Origin: Posidonia oceanica
Lineage: Eukaryota > Streptophyta > Magnoliopsida > Alismatales > Posidoniaceae
DNA: 64,000 nt
Reading direction: 5' to 3'
Assembly: GCA_037176725.1 (NCBI GenBank)
Contig: JAZBRS010000050.1
Location: forward strand, 13,286,001 to 13,350,000
The position numbers and the translations under genes were made by a program. Shown one piece after another: positions 63,253-64,000 of the stretch; position 1 is the first letter of the stretch; every line of letters begins with the position of its first letter. Under the pieces are notes generated by a model. It had not been told where the DNA came from. It saw only the letters and a list, made by a program, of their open reading frames with translations, and searched no databases.

Positions 63253-63708
63253 CTATAGGTAATCTTCAAATCTAGCATACTGAATTTTAATAGCATCATA
63301 ACCATCACAACTGACAGAAGCAACAAGAAGATATGAACTACAATTCCACTTCAAAGCTTCAACTACTGTTATTGTTGCCTCAATGCTAAAATAGCTTCTT
63401 TGTAATCCATTTTTCACAAAGAGAACAATCATAGGGCCGTTCTCAGACTTTTTTTCAAGTGCAGCCGCCACCTTAGCACCAATAGGCATCCAAGCCAAGC
63501 ATTCTCCAATGAAGGCATTGGACTCTGTTGTAGCATGAAGTGTCCCCAAATCACGTTCCCATATTTGAAGTTTTTTCAAGGAATAAAGTTCCCAAGGTCC
63601 GGTTAGAGTTGCAAAATTCTTCCCATCACCTCACCAACATATATTGCTTCTAAACTGGTAGCCAGAAGAGGACTCCAAATCATAACTAACTGAATCCTTG
63701 TAACAAGT
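63253..63708 (-). pseudogene. ELP1: Fragment of Elongator subunit 1 (ELP1/IKI3), N-terminal WD40 part
   Basis: One minus-strand frame reads GDGKNFATL, LQIWERDLGTLHA, CLAWMPIGAKVAA, FVKNGLQRSYFSI, ALKWNCSSYLLVA and YDAIKI. This matches the first beta-propeller of plant ELP1, the scaffold of the Elongator complex that modifies wobble uridines of tRNA. The codon after Trp in the conserved WRGDGK motif is TGA (normally Arg) and a 2-bp shift precedes it. Only about 130 codons are present, without introns in this part. It is cut at its 5' side by the LTR at 63709. It lies inside the CACTA end, so it is most likely a captured fragment. Confidence 0.72.
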
Positions 63709-64000
63709 TGTTGACACCCCATTTTGACTGCCTGGAAGATGGTCGACCTCTCTGGAAAGCTTGCTTGGACCCTGGGATGGCTCTCTTTTTTCAAATTAAC
63801 CCATTTTGACCTAAAAACCAAATCCCATTCCTAAACCAACCCTGAAACCCCACCTAACCCCCAAAACCATCACCCAAGCCTTTTACACCTTTTTCAAACC
63901 ATTTTAAACCAAGGCCCAAGCCCATTTCAGCCTTTGGCCTCTTGGGCGTGTTGGACGCTGGCACGGGCAGCGTCCAATGTTGGACGTGCTCTGCACCAGC
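63709..64000 (+). repeat. Start of an X-type LTR (cut by window end)
   Basis: TGTTGACACCCCATTTTGAC at 63709 is the intact LTR start of this superfamily. The following text (GGAAGATGGTCGACC, AGCTTGCTTGGAC) matches the X LTR at 15060-15100, and the first GGACGC hairpin lies at 63950. It is inserted in the ELP1 fragment after CAAGT. It may be a 5' LTR of a full element or a solo LTR. Confidence 0.75.

Larger units (their letters stand above)
62620..63708 (+). mobile_element. CACTA (En/Spm-like) element, left end, carrying gene fragments
   Basis: CACTAGTGGAATTAAG at 62620 is a typical CACTA terminus. The next 270 bp hold many copies of short motifs on both strands (ACGACAGTT, ACTATCG, GTCGTC), as expected for subterminal transposase binding sites. 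Behind this lie fragments of ELP1 and another coding piece. The right end is not in the window; an X-type LTR is inserted at 63709. No transposase was seen. Confidence 0.65.

Overview
The window is repeat-rich plant nuclear DNA. The evidence is Ty3/gypsy LTR retrotransposons of the Tat/Ogre type, with a tRNA-Arg-like primer site, two RNase H domains and a G-patch next to the protease, plus a LINE, a TRIM remnant, a CACTA end, Helitron-like ends and a fragment of the plant ELP1 gene. I cannot name the species. I see no rRNA, no tRNA, no CRISPR and no clearly intact host gene. The best stand-alone coding candidate is an RNase H-like ORF at 24025-25008.

Layout. (1) 1-12086, minus strand: 5' half of a giant Tat/Ogre-like element (A), namely protease, gag, leader, primer site and a 5.6 kb 5' LTR; its pol lies beyond the window. 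(2) 12087-about 18114, plus strand: 3' end of an older related element (X), comprising the C-terminal part of a plant-mobile-domain-like ORF, a hairpin-forming tandem array, a polypurine tract and a roughly 3.1 kb 3' LTR. A is inserted in X's ORF. (3) 18254-21387: solo LTR of the A/B family with perfect 5-bp target duplication AAGCC. (4) 21393-30498: AT-rich low-copy DNA holding a TRIM remnant, the RNase H ORF, a Helitron-like 5' end and a broken LINE. (5) 30504-33687: solo LTR of another Ty3/gypsy type, flanked by ATGCA. (6) 34383-61253: complete 26.9 kb Tat/Ogre-like element (B), minus strand, flanked by perfect AAGAG duplications. (7) 61259-63708: AT-rich DNA with Helitron-like ends and a CACTA end carrying an ELP1 fragment. 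(8) 63709-64000: start of an X-type LTR inserted into the ELP1 fragment.

Element B reads, in its own direction (minus strand): 5' LTR (61253-55353), primer site, long leader, gag, protease with G-patch, reverse transcriptase with gypsy RNase H, a second (Tat-type) RNase H, integrase, spacer, PMD-like ORF, tandem arrays, polypurine tract and 3' LTR (40386-34383). Apart from the frameshifted gag N-terminus, all pol segments lie in one reading frame, broken by point stop codons. A TGA between protease and reverse transcriptase is shared by A and B and may be functional, because Ogre elements carry an intron or recoding site there. A, B and X together show that the PMD-like ORF and the GATAAG-hairpin array between integrase and the 3' LTR are standing parts of this family.
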